Below, piece after piece: positions 1-8,551 of a stretch of DNA of 64,000 nt. A model generated the notes under the pieces. The model searched no databases and was not told where the DNA came from. It saw nothing but the letters and a program-made list of their open reading frames with translations. This stretch comes from Klebsiella pneumoniae (GTDB lineage: Bacteria; Desulfobacterota; Binatia; UBA12015): assembly GCA_945872365.1 (NCBI GenBank), contig CAMBZJ010000012.1, forward strand, positions 1-64,000, given 5' to 3'. Made by a program: the position numbers and the translations under genes. Positions within the stretch are counted from its first letter, which is position 1; every line of letters begins with the position of its first letter.

Positions 1-14
1 GGGGGGGGGGGGGG
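1..14. repeat. Poly-G run at window edge
   Basis: Fourteen consecutive G residues open the window, 18 bases beyond the stop codon of the metallopeptidase gene. No comparable homopolymer was noticed elsewhere. A run like this at a contig end is typical of two-colour Illumina no-signal reads or of a gap edge, so it is probably not genomic. Confidence 0.6.
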
Positions 15-32
15 CGTTTCCGCTCCGCTTGG

Positions 33-881
33 TCACAGCTGCGGCGAATTGAACGTGTCGCAGGACGAGAAGCGCCCGGTCTCGAGTCCGCGCTTGAACC
101 ACCGCACCCGCTGCTCCGAAGAGCCGTGCGTGAAGGCGTCGGGCACGACGTAGCCGGCCGAGCGGTGCATCATCTTGTCGTCGCCGATGGCGCTTGCGGC
201 GCGCAGCCCGTCCTCGAGGTCGCCCGACTCGAGGATGCCGCGCGCGCGATCCGCATTCGCCGCCCAGACGCCGGCCAGGCAGTCGGCCTGGAGTTCGGTG
301 CGGACCGAGAGCTGGTTCGCCTCGCCCTTGGGCATGCGCGCCATCGCGGACTGGACCTGGCGCGAGATCCCTAGCTGGTTCTGGACGTGGTGCCCGATCT
401 CGTGGGCGATCACGTAGGCCTGCGCGAAGTCCCCCGGAGCCCGGAAGCGATTGCGCATCTCCTCGTAGAAGTCGAGATCGATGTACACCTTCTCGTCGGC
501 CGGACAGTAGAACGGCCCGACCGCAGCCTGCGTCATCCCGCATGCCGACTGCACGGACCCCTTGAAGAGCACGAGCTTGGGTTCGCGGTATTCGCGGCCA
601 CTCTGGCGGAAGATCGAGTGCCAGGTCTGCTCGGTGTCGGCGAGGACCAGCGATACGAACTTGGCGAGTTCGTTCTCGCGCGGGTCGGTCGGACGGTCCT
701 GTTCCACGTAACGTGGTCGTGGCGGCCCGGCGACCTGCAGCACAAAGCGCGGGTCGATGCCGAAGTACATCGCCACCAGGGCGAGCAACAGCAGGCCCAG
801 CCCACCGCCCCCCACGGCGACCATGCCGCGGCCACGGTGATCCTCGACGTTCGAACTGGTCCGATCCTCTTCGAAGCGCAT
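33..881 (-). CDS. Membrane-anchored neutral zinc metallopeptidase (YpfJ family)
   Basis: The 282-residue protein has one N-terminal membrane segment (about residues 22-42) after a glycine-rich stretch. A putative zinc peptidase domain follows, with the HEIGH motif at residues 160-164 inside a YVIAHEIGHHVQNQLG context typical of the YpfJ/neutral zinc metallopeptidase family. A downstream acidic segment (TELQADCLAGVWA) would supply the third zinc ligand. The length is normal for the family. The start is ATG with GAGGA upstream. It is transcribed divergently from rlmN. The substrate is unknown; the catalytic domain is expected on the outer face of the inner membrane. Confidence 0.9.
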   Translation of the reverse strand: MRFEEDRTSSNVEDHRGRGMVAVGGGGLGLLLLALVAMYFGIDPRFVLQVAGPPRPRYVEQDRPTDPRENELAKFVSLVLADTEQTWHSIFRQSGREYREPKLVLFKGSVQSACGMTQAAVGPFYCPADEKVYIDLDFYEEMRNRFRAPGDFAQAYVIAHEIGHHVQNQLGISRQVQSAMARMPKGEANQLSVRTELQADCLAGVWAANADRARGILESGDLEDGLRAASAIGDDKMMHRSAGYVVPDAFTHGSSEQRVRWFKRGLETGRFSSCDTFNSPQL

Positions 882-965
882 TGCCGGTCTCCTCGCCGGG
901 TTCGCCGGTCGCGGACGCTTCGAGCGCCCGCGGAGCCGGGCCGGCGGTGATCCTGCCCGTTTCCG

Positions 966-2066
966 GTGTTACAGGGAATCATGATCGCGGTCCACGGGCT
1001 TTCGCCCGCTGCGCTCGGCCCCGTCCTCGAGCGCCTCGGGGCCCCGGCCTGGCGCGCCGGGCAGATCCTCGACTGGGTCTACCGCCGGGCGACCCCCGAC
1101 CCGGCCGGGATGAACAACCTGCCGGCCGCGCTGCGCTCGGCGCTGGCCGCGGAGATCTCCGGGCCGGCGGTCGAGGTCGCGGTGCTCTCGCGGTCGACCG
1201 ACGGAACCCGGAAGTTCGCGCTGCGCCTCGGCGACGGCGAACTGGTCGAGAGCGTCCTCATCCCCGACCGCCATCGACTCACGCTGTGCGTCTCCTCCCA
1301 GGTCGGGTGCGCCATGGCGTGTCGGTTCTGCTCGACCGCCCGGCTGGGCCTGCGCCGCCAGCTGCGGGTCGAGGAGATCATTGGCCAGGTCCTCCTCGCG
1401 CGCGTTGAGGTCGCCCGCGAGCCGTTCGGCGGGAACGGGCTCACCAACCTCGTGTTCATGGGCATGGGCGAGCCGCTGCACAACCTCTCGAACCTATTGC
1501 CGGCAATCGAGATCCTGACGTCGCCCTGGGGGCTTGGCATCTCGCCGCGCCGGATCACCGTATCGACGGTCGGGCTGGTGCCCCAGATGCAGGAGCTCCT
1601 CGAGCGAACGCAGGTGAACCTTGCCGTCTCGCTCACCGCGACGACCGAGGAGGTGCGTCTCGACCTGATGCCGGTGAATCGGCGCTGGGGGCTCCGCGAA
1701 TTGCTCGACGCCTGCCGCGCGCTGCCTCTGCCGCGTCGTCGGCGCATCACGTTCGAGTACGTCCTGCTCGAGGGGGTGAACGATACCGACGAAGATGCGC
1801 GACGCCTCGTCGCACTGCTGCACGGCATCCCCTCGAAGGTGAACCTGATCCACTTCAACCCCTTCCCCGACGCTCCTTTCCGGCCGACCGTCCGGGGGCG
1901 CGCCGAGAACTTCCAGCGCCTGCTTCTCGACCGCCACCTGAACGCGACGCTGCGCGAGAGCCGGGGTTCGGACATCGCGGCCGCCTGCGGGCAACTCGCG
2001 GCGACGAGCCGGACCGGTCCGCTGGTGGCTCGGCCCGGCGGAGATGCGCCCCTGATGCCGGCCTGA
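966..2066 (+). CDS. rlmN: 23S rRNA (adenine2503-C2)-methyltransferase RlmN
   Basis: This is a radical SAM enzyme that methylates C2 of A2503 in 23S rRNA and A37 in some tRNAs. The 4Fe-4S ligands are C115, C119 and C122 in GCAMACRFC. Family blocks such as VFMGMGEPLHN and RRITVSTVGLVP follow, and a C-terminal Cys in AAACGQL matches the methyl-carrying cysteine. The start given is GTG at 966. An ATG at 981 (MIAVHG) is equally plausible and would remove five residues. The stop is one base before the next ATG, so the two genes are probably translationally coupled. Confidence 0.95.
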   Translation: MLQGIMIAVHGLSPAALGPVLERLGAPAWRAGQILDWVYRRATPDPAGMNNLPAALRSALAAEISGPAVEVAVLSRSTDGTRKFALRLGDGELVESVLIPDRHRLTLCVSSQVGCAMACRFCSTARLGLRRQLRVEEIIGQVLLARVEVAREPFGGNGLTNLVFMGMGEPLHNLSNLLPAIEILTSPWGLGISPRRITVSTVGLVPQMQELLERTQVNLAVSLTATTEEVRLDLMPVNRRWGLRELLDACRALPLPRRRRITFEYVLLEGVNDTDEDARRLVALLHGIPSKVNLIHFNPFPDAPFRPTVRGRAENFQRLLLDRHLNATLRESRGSDIAAACGQLAATSRTGPLVARPGGDAPLMPA

Positions 2067-2067
2067 G

Positions 2068-3003
2068 ATGGCCGGCATCGCGGTCATCCTGAACCCGCAC
2101 GCCGGCGGGAACCTGGAGGAGGTGGCGCGGGGCGAGCGCCTGCGCCGCATCATCGGGGGGCAAGGCGCGGTCTTCGAGACGGAGGATCTCGACCGGCTGC
2201 GCGAGGCCATTGCGCGCGCCCTCGAGGGCCGTCCCGAGATCCTCGCCATCTGTGGCGGCGACGGGAGTTACTTCCGCGCCTTTAGCGCGATCGAGTCGCT
2301 GCTCGGCGATCGGCCCTGGCCGGAGATCCTGCCGCTGCCGGCCGGAACGATCAACAACCTCACCCATGCCGTGCAGTCGATGGCCGGGTCGCCCGAGAAG
2401 CTGCTCGCCCGGGTCGTGTTCGACCACGCTCGCGGCATCGCGCACGCCAAGGCCGAGTGCGACCTGTTTCGGATCGGCGAGAGCGACGTCGGCTACATCT
2501 TCGGCGCCGGCATGATCGTGAACTTCCTGCGCGCCTATTACGCGACCGAGCATCCCTCGCCGGTCTCGGCGGCTCGGCTCATCGCCCGGCTGATCGGTTC
2601 GGCGGCGGTGCGCGGCCCCCTCCAGGCGAAGATCTTCCAGCCCTTCGAGGCGGACATCGTCTGCGACGGCGAGCGAGTCCCGCATCGCCACTACCGCATG
2701 CTGATCGCGAGCAGCGTCCGCGCGATCGGGCTCGGGTTCGAGCCGTTCTACCTCGCGGGTCGCCACCCGGGGCAGTTCCACGTGCTCGGCGGCCCGGCCC
2801 GGGCGTCTCGTCTCATCCGGCGGCTGCCGCGCTTCCGCAAGGGCTTTCCGGCGGGTGATCCGCAGCTCTACGACAATCTCGTCGCCGAGATGCGGGTCGA
2901 GTTCGCGCGCCCGGCCTACTACACGGTGAACGGCGACCTCCTCGGCCCGGTCACGCGCATCGATCTGCGGCGCCTGCGGCGGATCACGGTCATCCGGGGC
3001 TAG
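2068..3003 (+). CDS. Diacylglycerol kinase-family lipid kinase
   Basis: The 311-residue cytoplasmic protein has a DAGK catalytic domain. The N-terminal VILNPHAGG block, the nucleotide-binding GGDGS at residues 63-67 and LPLPAGTINNL at about 90-100 are all present. Such enzymes phosphorylate diacylglycerol, sphingoid bases or related lipids, and the substrate cannot be read from sequence. The ATG lies one base after the rlmN stop, so the gene depends on rlmN transcription. There is no membrane segment, as in YegS/BmrU-type kinases. Confidence 0.85.
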   Translation: MAGIAVILNPHAGGNLEEVARGERLRRIIGGQGAVFETEDLDRLREAIARALEGRPEILAICGGDGSYFRAFSAIESLLGDRPWPEILPLPAGTINNLTHAVQSMAGSPEKLLARVVFDHARGIAHAKAECDLFRIGESDVGYIFGAGMIVNFLRAYYATEHPSPVSAARLIARLIGSAAVRGPLQAKIFQPFEADIVCDGERVPHRHYRMLIASSVRAIGLGFEPFYLAGRHPGQFHVLGGPARASRLIRRLPRFRKGFPAGDPQLYDNLVAEMRVEFARPAYYTVNGDLLGPVTRIDLRRLRRITVIRG

Positions 3004-3074
3004 GCGTCGCCCGGTCGGGCAGCCCGGTCGGGTAGCATTGCCGCGGCCGGGCCCGGTGTGCGAAGGAAGCGCCC

Positions 3075-3938
3075 GTGGACACACGAACCCCTTCCCTCGG
3101 CATCATCGGCGGCAGCGGCCTCTACGAGTTCGCCGAACTCCGCGAGGTCGAGCGGGTCCGGCTGACGACGCCCTTCGGAGACCCTTCCGACGAGATCGTC
3201 ATCGGGAGCCTCGGCGAGCGCCGCGTCGCCTTCCTGCCTCGCCACGGCCGCGGTCACCGGATCCAGCCGAGCGAGCTGAACTTCCGCGCCAACATCCACG
3301 CGATGAAGCAACTCGGCGTCGTGCGGCTGGTGTCGACCGGTGCGGTCGGCAGCCTCCGCGAGGAGATCGTTCCCGGGCACTTGGTGGTGCCCGATCAGTT
3401 CTTCGACCGCACCTTCGGCCGCCAGGCCACCTTCTTCGGGGACGGTATCGTGGCGCACGTCCAGTTCGGCGACCCGGTCTGCGCGCGGCTGGCCGGTGCG
3501 GTCGCGGACGCCGCGGCCACGACGGGGGCGACCGTCCATCGCGGCGGCACCTACGTCTGCATGGAGGGGCCGCAGTTCTCGACCCGCGCCGAATCGATTT
3601 TCTATCGCTCGATCGGTGGATCGATCATCGGGATGACCAACCTGCAGGAGGCGAAGCTCGCCCGCGAGGCCGAGTTGTGCTTTGCGTCGCTGGCGCTGTC
3701 GACCGACTACGACTGTTGGCACGAGAGCGCGGCCGAGGTCGACCTGGCCGCGATCCTGAAGGTGATGCACGAGAACGCGGACCACGCGCGCGCCACGGTG
3801 TCGGCCCTCGCGCGGACGCTGCCCGAGGGGGATTGCGCCTGCCAGCACGCCCTCGACGGTGCAATCGTGACCGACCGCGCGGTGATCCCCGAGGCGACGC
3901 GCAGCCGCCTCTCGCTCGTGGCCGGCAAGTACCTATGA
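3075..3938 (+). CDS. mtnP: S-methyl-5'-thioadenosine phosphorylase
   Basis: This enzyme cleaves methylthioadenosine with phosphate to adenine and 5-methylthioribose-1-phosphate, salvaging the by-product of polyamine and other SAM-dependent reactions. The N-terminal GIIGGSGLY phosphate-binding loop, LPRHGRGH, the YVCMEGPQFSTRAES block and the MTAP-type signature MTNLQEAKLAREAELC...TDYDCWHE are present, favouring MTA over inosine or guanosine. The start is GTG with GAAGGAA 6-12 bases upstream. The stop overlaps the next gene in ATGA, placing it at the head of the downstream glycosyltransferase run. Confidence 0.92.
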   Translation: MDTRTPSLGIIGGSGLYEFAELREVERVRLTTPFGDPSDEIVIGSLGERRVAFLPRHGRGHRIQPSELNFRANIHAMKQLGVVRLVSTGAVGSLREEIVPGHLVVPDQFFDRTFGRQATFFGDGIVAHVQFGDPVCARLAGAVADAAATTGATVHRGGTYVCMEGPQFSTRAESIFYRSIGGSIIGMTNLQEAKLAREAELCFASLALSTDYDCWHESAAEVDLAAILKVMHENADHARATVSALARTLPEGDCACQHALDGAIVTDRAVIPEATRSRLSLVAGKYL

Positions 3939-4894
3939 CCGCGGGCGAAGTCGCGCCCGCAATCTCGGTCGTGGTGCCCTTCTTCGAGGAGGAGGAGTCG
4001 GTGCCGCGCTTCTTCGAGGAGTTGCTCGGCGTGCTCGATCGCAGCGGACTCGACGCCGAGGTGGTGGCCGTGGACGACGGCTCCGGCGATGCAACCTGGG
4101 ACCGGCTCGCGGCGGTTCGCGACCGCGACCCGCGCGTGCGGGCGATCCGTTTCCGGCGCAACTTCGGGCAGACGGCCGCTCTCGCCGCGGGCTTCGAGGC
4201 GGCCCGTGGCGGCGTGATCGTGACGATGGACGGCGACCTGCAGAACGACCCGGCCGACATCCCGGCCCTGCTCGCGACGCTCGACGAGGGATGGGACGTC
4301 GTCTCCGGGTGGCGTCACCAGCGCAAGGACGACGCGCTCACCCGGATCCTGCCGTCGCGGATGGCCAACGGGATGATCTCCTGGGCCACCCAGGTTCAGC
4401 TCCACGACTATGGATGCGGCATCAAGGCCTACCGCGCCGAGATCGCGAAGTCGTTGAACCTGTATGGCGAGATGCACCGCTTCTTGCCCGCCATCGCCGG
4501 CGACCTGGGCGCGCGGGTGACCGAGATGCCGGTAAACCACCGCCCACGCACGCTCGGGCGTTCGAAGTACGGGCTCTCGCGGACGGTGCGGGTGGTCCTC
4601 GACCTGCTGACGGTGAAGTTCTTGTCGGACTATTCGACCAGGCCGATCCAGGTCTTCGGCCTGCTCGGGCTCGCCGGGGCGAGCATCGGAATACTGCTAC
4701 TCCTGCTGCTCGGAGTGGAGCGGCTGCTCCTCGGCATGGACATCGGCAACCGACCGATCGTCCTGCTCGCGATCCTGCTCGTGGTGACAGGCCTCCAGTT
4801 CATCACCTTCGGCCTGCTGGGCGAGATGCTGGCCCGGACCTATCACGAGTCGCAGGGCAAACCGGTCTACGTCGTGCGCGAGCGCCTCGGGTAG
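3935..4894 (+). CDS. GT2 glycosyltransferase, DPM1/GtrB type (polyprenyl-phosphate sugar transferase)
   Basis: The 319-residue protein has a GT-A domain with VDDGS at 46-50, a DGDLQ DXD motif at 99-103 and the NFGQTAALAAGF block typical of DPM1/GtrB enzymes. Two C-terminal membrane helices follow (roughly 240-300). Such enzymes transfer a sugar from a nucleotide donor to undecaprenyl phosphate on the cytoplasmic face. The ATG overlaps the mtnP stop (ATGA). Within this run it may supply a lipid-linked sugar for glycan decoration. The transferred sugar is unknown. Confidence 0.85.
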   Translation: MTAGEVAPAISVVVPFFEEEESVPRFFEELLGVLDRSGLDAEVVAVDDGSGDATWDRLAAVRDRDPRVRAIRFRRNFGQTAALAAGFEAARGGVIVTMDGDLQNDPADIPALLATLDEGWDVVSGWRHQRKDDALTRILPSRMANGMISWATQVQLHDYGCGIKAYRAEIAKSLNLYGEMHRFLPAIAGDLGARVTEMPVNHRPRTLGRSKYGLSRTVRVVLDLLTVKFLSDYSTRPIQVFGLLGLAGASIGILLLLLLGVERLLLGMDIGNRPIVLLAILLVVTGLQFITFGLLGEMLARTYHESQGKPVYVVRERLG

Positions 4895-4896
4895 CG

Positions 4897-6012
4897 GTGG
4901 CGACGATCCGGATCGCGATCGACGCACGCAAACTCGAGGACGGCGGCATCGGACGCTACGTCCGGGAGATTCTCGCCCGCGCGCCCGGCGAGATGCCGGA
5001 GGCTTCGTTCTCGGCGATCGTGCCGGAAGGGAAGGTCGATCGTCTGCGCTCGCTCGCCCCGGCGGTGGCACCGATCGCCTCGCGAGCGCAGGGCTACTCG
5101 CTGGCGGAGCAGCGCGAACTCCCCCGCTTGCTCGCGCCCGGGGCTTTCGATCTGGTCCACTTTCCGCATTACGTCGTGCCGGCGGCCCTGCCGGGGCCGG
5201 TCCTGGTCGCGACGGTCCACGACCTGATCCACGTTCGACTGCCGCGCAGCATCCTCCACGAGGGCTACGCGCGTCTGATGCTGCGGTTGGTGCGCCGGCG
5301 CGCCCGCCTCGTCCTGGTGCCCGGGGCGGCGGTCGCGCAGGACCTGACTTCGATCGCGGGGTTTCCCCCGCACATGCTGCGGGTGGTGCCCAACGGCGTT
5401 GCCGAGACGTTTCTCGTCGGCGGGGCGCCGTCGCCCGACGCGACCACGGCGTTCGAGGGGCGCCACGGGCTGCACTCACCCTGGTTCCTCCACGTGACCA
5501 ACGGCCTGCCGCACAAGGGCCTCGATGTGCTCGTCGCGGCGCTGCGGGAACTCCCGCCGCTCGGTCTGGTCCTGGCCGGCGAGGGCTCCGACGGCCCTCG
5601 CGTGCGCTCGGAGGTCGCACGCGCCGGGCTGGTCGGCCCGGTCGTGTTCCTCGGGAGGATCCCCGACGCCGAACTGCGGCTCGCCTATGCTTGCGCGTCG
5701 GCGGTGGTCGTCGCGTCGCGCCAGGAAGGGTTCGGCTTGCCGGCTCTCGAGGCCATGGCCGCCGGTGGCGTGGTGGTGGCGACGCAGGCCGGTGGCCTCG
5801 CCGAGGTCTGTGGCGATGCCGCGATCCCGGTCGAGGCGGGCTCGGTTGCCAGCCTCCGGTCGGCGCTCTATAGCGTTGCGTTCGACCTGAAGCAGACGGA
5901 GCGGGAGGGGTTGATGCGACGTGGTCTGGTTCGGGCAGCGCGGTTCCCCTGGGGCCGCTCGGTCCGCGCGACCTGCGCCGTCTATCGTGAGGCGCTCTCG
6001 GGATCCAAGTGA
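4897..6012 (+). CDS. GT4 family glycosyltransferase
   Basis: The frame stays open far upstream. I place the start at GTG 4897, two bases after the previous stop, because the protein then begins with the family-typical IRIAIDARKLEDGGIGRYV. The 371-residue product has the GT-B fold with the C-terminal EGFGLPALEAMAAGG motif (EX7E) that binds the nucleotide-sugar phosphates. The family is retaining and cytosolic. It overlaps the next gene by GTGA. Donor and acceptor are unknown; the context indicates extension of a lipid-linked glycan. Confidence 0.85.
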   Translation: MATIRIAIDARKLEDGGIGRYVREILARAPGEMPEASFSAIVPEGKVDRLRSLAPAVAPIASRAQGYSLAEQRELPRLLAPGAFDLVHFPHYVVPAALPGPVLVATVHDLIHVRLPRSILHEGYARLMLRLVRRRARLVLVPGAAVAQDLTSIAGFPPHMLRVVPNGVAETFLVGGAPSPDATTAFEGRHGLHSPWFLHVTNGLPHKGLDVLVAALRELPPLGLVLAGEGSDGPRVRSEVARAGLVGPVVFLGRIPDAELRLAYACASAVVVASRQEGFGLPALEAMAAGGVVVATQAGGLAEVCGDAAIPVEAGSVASLRSALYSVAFDLKQTEREGLMRRGLVRAARFPWGRSVRATCAVYREALSGSK

Positions 6013-7130
6013 AGATCGCTCTGGTCCACGATTGGCTGGTCGGGATGCGGGGCGGGGAGAAGTGCCTCGACCTGATGTGCGAGCTGCTTCCGGACGCCGA
6101 GATCTTCACCCTGGTCCATGCGCCGGGATCGGTCGGCGCTCGTATCGAGTCGCGGCGGATCCACACCTCTTTCCTGCAACGGGTGCCTTTCGCGACGCGC
6201 GCCTATCCGTATTTCCTGCCGATCTTTCCCTGGGCGATCGAGCAATTCGACCTGCGCGGCTATGACGCGGTGGTGAGCGTCAGCCATTGCGTAGCCAAGG
6301 GCATCGTCCCGGCGCCTAGTTCCTGGCACGGCTGCTACTGCCTCACTCCGATGCGCTACATCTGGGACGCCTACGGCGCCTACTTCGACCGGGGCTCCCG
6401 TGCGCTACGCGTCGCCGGCCGGGTGGCGGCACCTTGGTTGCGGATGTGGGACGTGGCGTCCGCGGCGCGCGTCGACTCGTTCGTCGCGATTTCCGAGCAT
6501 GTTCGCCAGCGTATCGCCCGCTACTACCACCGGGAGTCGAGTGTCATCTATCCCCCGGTCGACGACTTCTTCTTCGCGGATCCCCCCTCGGACGAGCCCG
6601 GCGACTACTTCCTCTCGGTCGGCGCAGCCGCCCCGAACAAGCGACTCGACCTGACCATCGAGGCGTTCCGGCGTCTGAAACTTCCGCTGGTCGTGGTCGG
6701 CGCCGGGCCGGGCACGGATCGCCTCCGCCGCGAGGCGCCGCCGAACGTGTCGTTCTTCGGCTGGAGCACCGAGGCGGAGCTGGTCGCGCTCTACCAGCAA
6801 GCGCGGGCTCTGGTCTTTCCGGGCTACGACGACTTCGGACTCACCCCGCTCGAGGCGGCGGCGGTCGGCCGCCCGACGATCGCCTTCGCCGGTGGCGGTG
6901 CGCTCGAGACGGTCCTGGGCAACGGGCCCGCGCCGACCGGGGTGCTCTTCGAGGAGCAGACCGCCGACGGTCTGGTCGAGGGCGTCGAGCGTTTTCTGGC
7001 GGTGGAGGCCTCCTTCGATCCCGCCAGGCTTCGCGCGCATGCGGCGCCCTTCGCGCGGAGCGAGACGCGACAGGCGCTCGCGCAGTTCCTGCGGTCGGGC
7101 ATCGGATCCCGGGGGGTGGTGTCGTGCTGA
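6009..7130 (+). CDS. GT4 family glycosyltransferase (WbaZ-like)
   Basis: The 373-residue GT-B enzyme starts at a GTG that overlaps the preceding stop. The N-terminal block MKIALVHDWLVGMRGGEK and the SVSHCVAKG segment resemble WbaZ-type mannosyltransferases of O-antigen clusters. The C-terminal donor site has the YDDFGLTPLEAAAVGRP motif. It lies directly upstream of an initiating sugar-phosphate transferase, so it probably adds an early sugar. The mannose assignment rests on family resemblance only. Confidence 0.82.
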   Translation: MKIALVHDWLVGMRGGEKCLDLMCELLPDAEIFTLVHAPGSVGARIESRRIHTSFLQRVPFATRAYPYFLPIFPWAIEQFDLRGYDAVVSVSHCVAKGIVPAPSSWHGCYCLTPMRYIWDAYGAYFDRGSRALRVAGRVAAPWLRMWDVASAARVDSFVAISEHVRQRIARYYHRESSVIYPPVDDFFFADPPSDEPGDYFLSVGAAAPNKRLDLTIEAFRRLKLPLVVVGAGPGTDRLRREAPPNVSFFGWSTEAELVALYQQARALVFPGYDDFGLTPLEAAAVGRPTIAFAGGGALETVLGNGPAPTGVLFEEQTADGLVEGVERFLAVEASFDPARLRAHAAPFARSETRQALAQFLRSGIGSRGVVSC

Positions 7131-8533
7131 AGGAGCGCCACCAGATGTTCATCGGGCTGTTCGCGGCGGCCGATCTGCTGGTGCTCGGACTCGCGTGGAT
7201 CGGAGCGTATGCTCTTCGTTTTGTCTTCCCACTGGTGCCGGTGACCAAGGGCACGCCGCCCGCGGCGAACTACCTGGGGCTGCTGCCGGTCATCTGGGCG
7301 ATCTGGGGTCTGACCCTCCGCGCCGCCGGCCTCTACGACCCGATGCGCGGGCGAGCGGACGCCTCTGAGCGGCAGCGACTGCTCCGGGCCTCGTCGCTCG
7401 CGATGCTCGTGTTCACCGCGGTGAGTTTCCTGCTCTTCGAGAAAGCCTACCCGCTCTCCCGGCTGTTGCTGCTCACGTTCTACGTGCTGGGCACGACGGC
7501 GCTGGTGGTCGAGCGCTCGCTCGTCCGCGAGGTCCTCCGGGCGGGGCGCCGCCGCGGCTACAACCAGCGCCACGTTTTGATCGTCGGCGACGGCGACCTG
7601 GCCCGCGGGGTGGCCGAACGGATGGCGCGGCATCCCGAACTCGGGCTGCGCGTCTCTGGCTTTCTCAGCGACGAACCATCGCGGGTCGGTGCGCAGATCG
7701 AGGGCCGTCCGGTGCTCGGCACCTGGGAGGAGGTTTCGGAAGTCTCCGAAAGCCGGGGGATCGACCAGGTGGTCCTCGCCCTTCCGTTCGAGAGCCTGCC
7801 CCGGCTCGGCGGGCTCGTCGCGCGGCTCGACGGTGCCGTCGTCGACGTGAAGGTCGTGCCCGACATCGAGCGCTTCGTCAGCCTGAAGAGCGGCATCGAG
7901 GACTTCGAGGGCCTGCCGGTGATCGGGCTGCGGTCCACACCGCTCGCAGGGTGGGGGCGGGTTGCCAAGCGGGCGATGGACGTGGCCGGCGCCGCGGCCG
8001 CACTGGTCCTCTTCGCGCCCCTGTTCGCGCTCCTCGCCCTGCTGGTCAAGGCCTCCTCGGCCGGAACGGTCTTCTTCTCCCAGGAGCGGATGGGACTCGA
8101 CGGGCGGGTCTTCCGGGTCTGGAAGTTCCGCACCATGCGGCAGGACGCCGAGGCTGAGACCGGGCCGGTCTGGGCGGTCGAGGACGATCCCCGCCGGACC
8201 CGGATAGGCACCTTTCTGCGCCGGTTTTCGCTCGATGAGCTGCCGCAGCTCGTGAACGTCCTGCGGGGCGAGATGAGCCTCGTCGGCCCTCGGCCGGAGC
8301 GCCCGGTCTTCATCGAGGAGTTTCGCCGCCGCATTCCCCGGTACATGATGCGCCACATGGTCCAGGCCGGTATGACGGGCTGGGCGCAGGTACATGGCTG
8401 GAGGGGCAACACCCAGATCGAGAAGCGCATCCAGTACGACCTGTATTACATCGAGAACTGGTCCCTTTGGCTGGACCTGAAGATCCTCCTGCTGACCTTC
8501 GTCAGGGGGTTCACAGATCGCAACGCCTACTGA
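7124..8533 (+). CDS. Initiating polyprenyl-phosphate sugar-1-phosphate transferase (WcaJ/WbaP-type)
   Basis: This enzyme starts a lipid-linked glycan by moving a hexose-1-phosphate from UDP-sugar to undecaprenyl phosphate. From GTG 7124 the 469-residue protein has about four membrane helices (10-135), a Rossmann-like domain (about 150-245) and a catalytic sugar-transferase domain (275-469). KFRTM, SLDELPQL (catalytic Asp-Glu), VGPRPERP and a GMTGWAQVHGWRGNT end match WcaJ-type glucose-1-phosphate transferases. It overlaps the upstream gene by seven bases. A second enzyme of this class is fused to a Wzy-like domain at 46062-47987. Confidence 0.9.
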   Translation: MLKERHQMFIGLFAAADLLVLGLAWIGAYALRFVFPLVPVTKGTPPAANYLGLLPVIWAIWGLTLRAAGLYDPMRGRADASERQRLLRASSLAMLVFTAVSFLLFEKAYPLSRLLLLTFYVLGTTALVVERSLVREVLRAGRRRGYNQRHVLIVGDGDLARGVAERMARHPELGLRVSGFLSDEPSRVGAQIEGRPVLGTWEEVSEVSESRGIDQVVLALPFESLPRLGGLVARLDGAVVDVKVVPDIERFVSLKSGIEDFEGLPVIGLRSTPLAGWGRVAKRAMDVAGAAAALVLFAPLFALLALLVKASSAGTVFFSQERMGLDGRVFRVWKFRTMRQDAEAETGPVWAVEDDPRRTRIGTFLRRFSLDELPQLVNVLRGEMSLVGPRPERPVFIEEFRRRIPRYMMRHMVQAGMTGWAQVHGWRGNTQIEKRIQYDLYYIENWSLWLDLKILLLTFVRGFTDRNAY

Positions 8534-8551
8534 GAAAATGGAGAACCGGAA

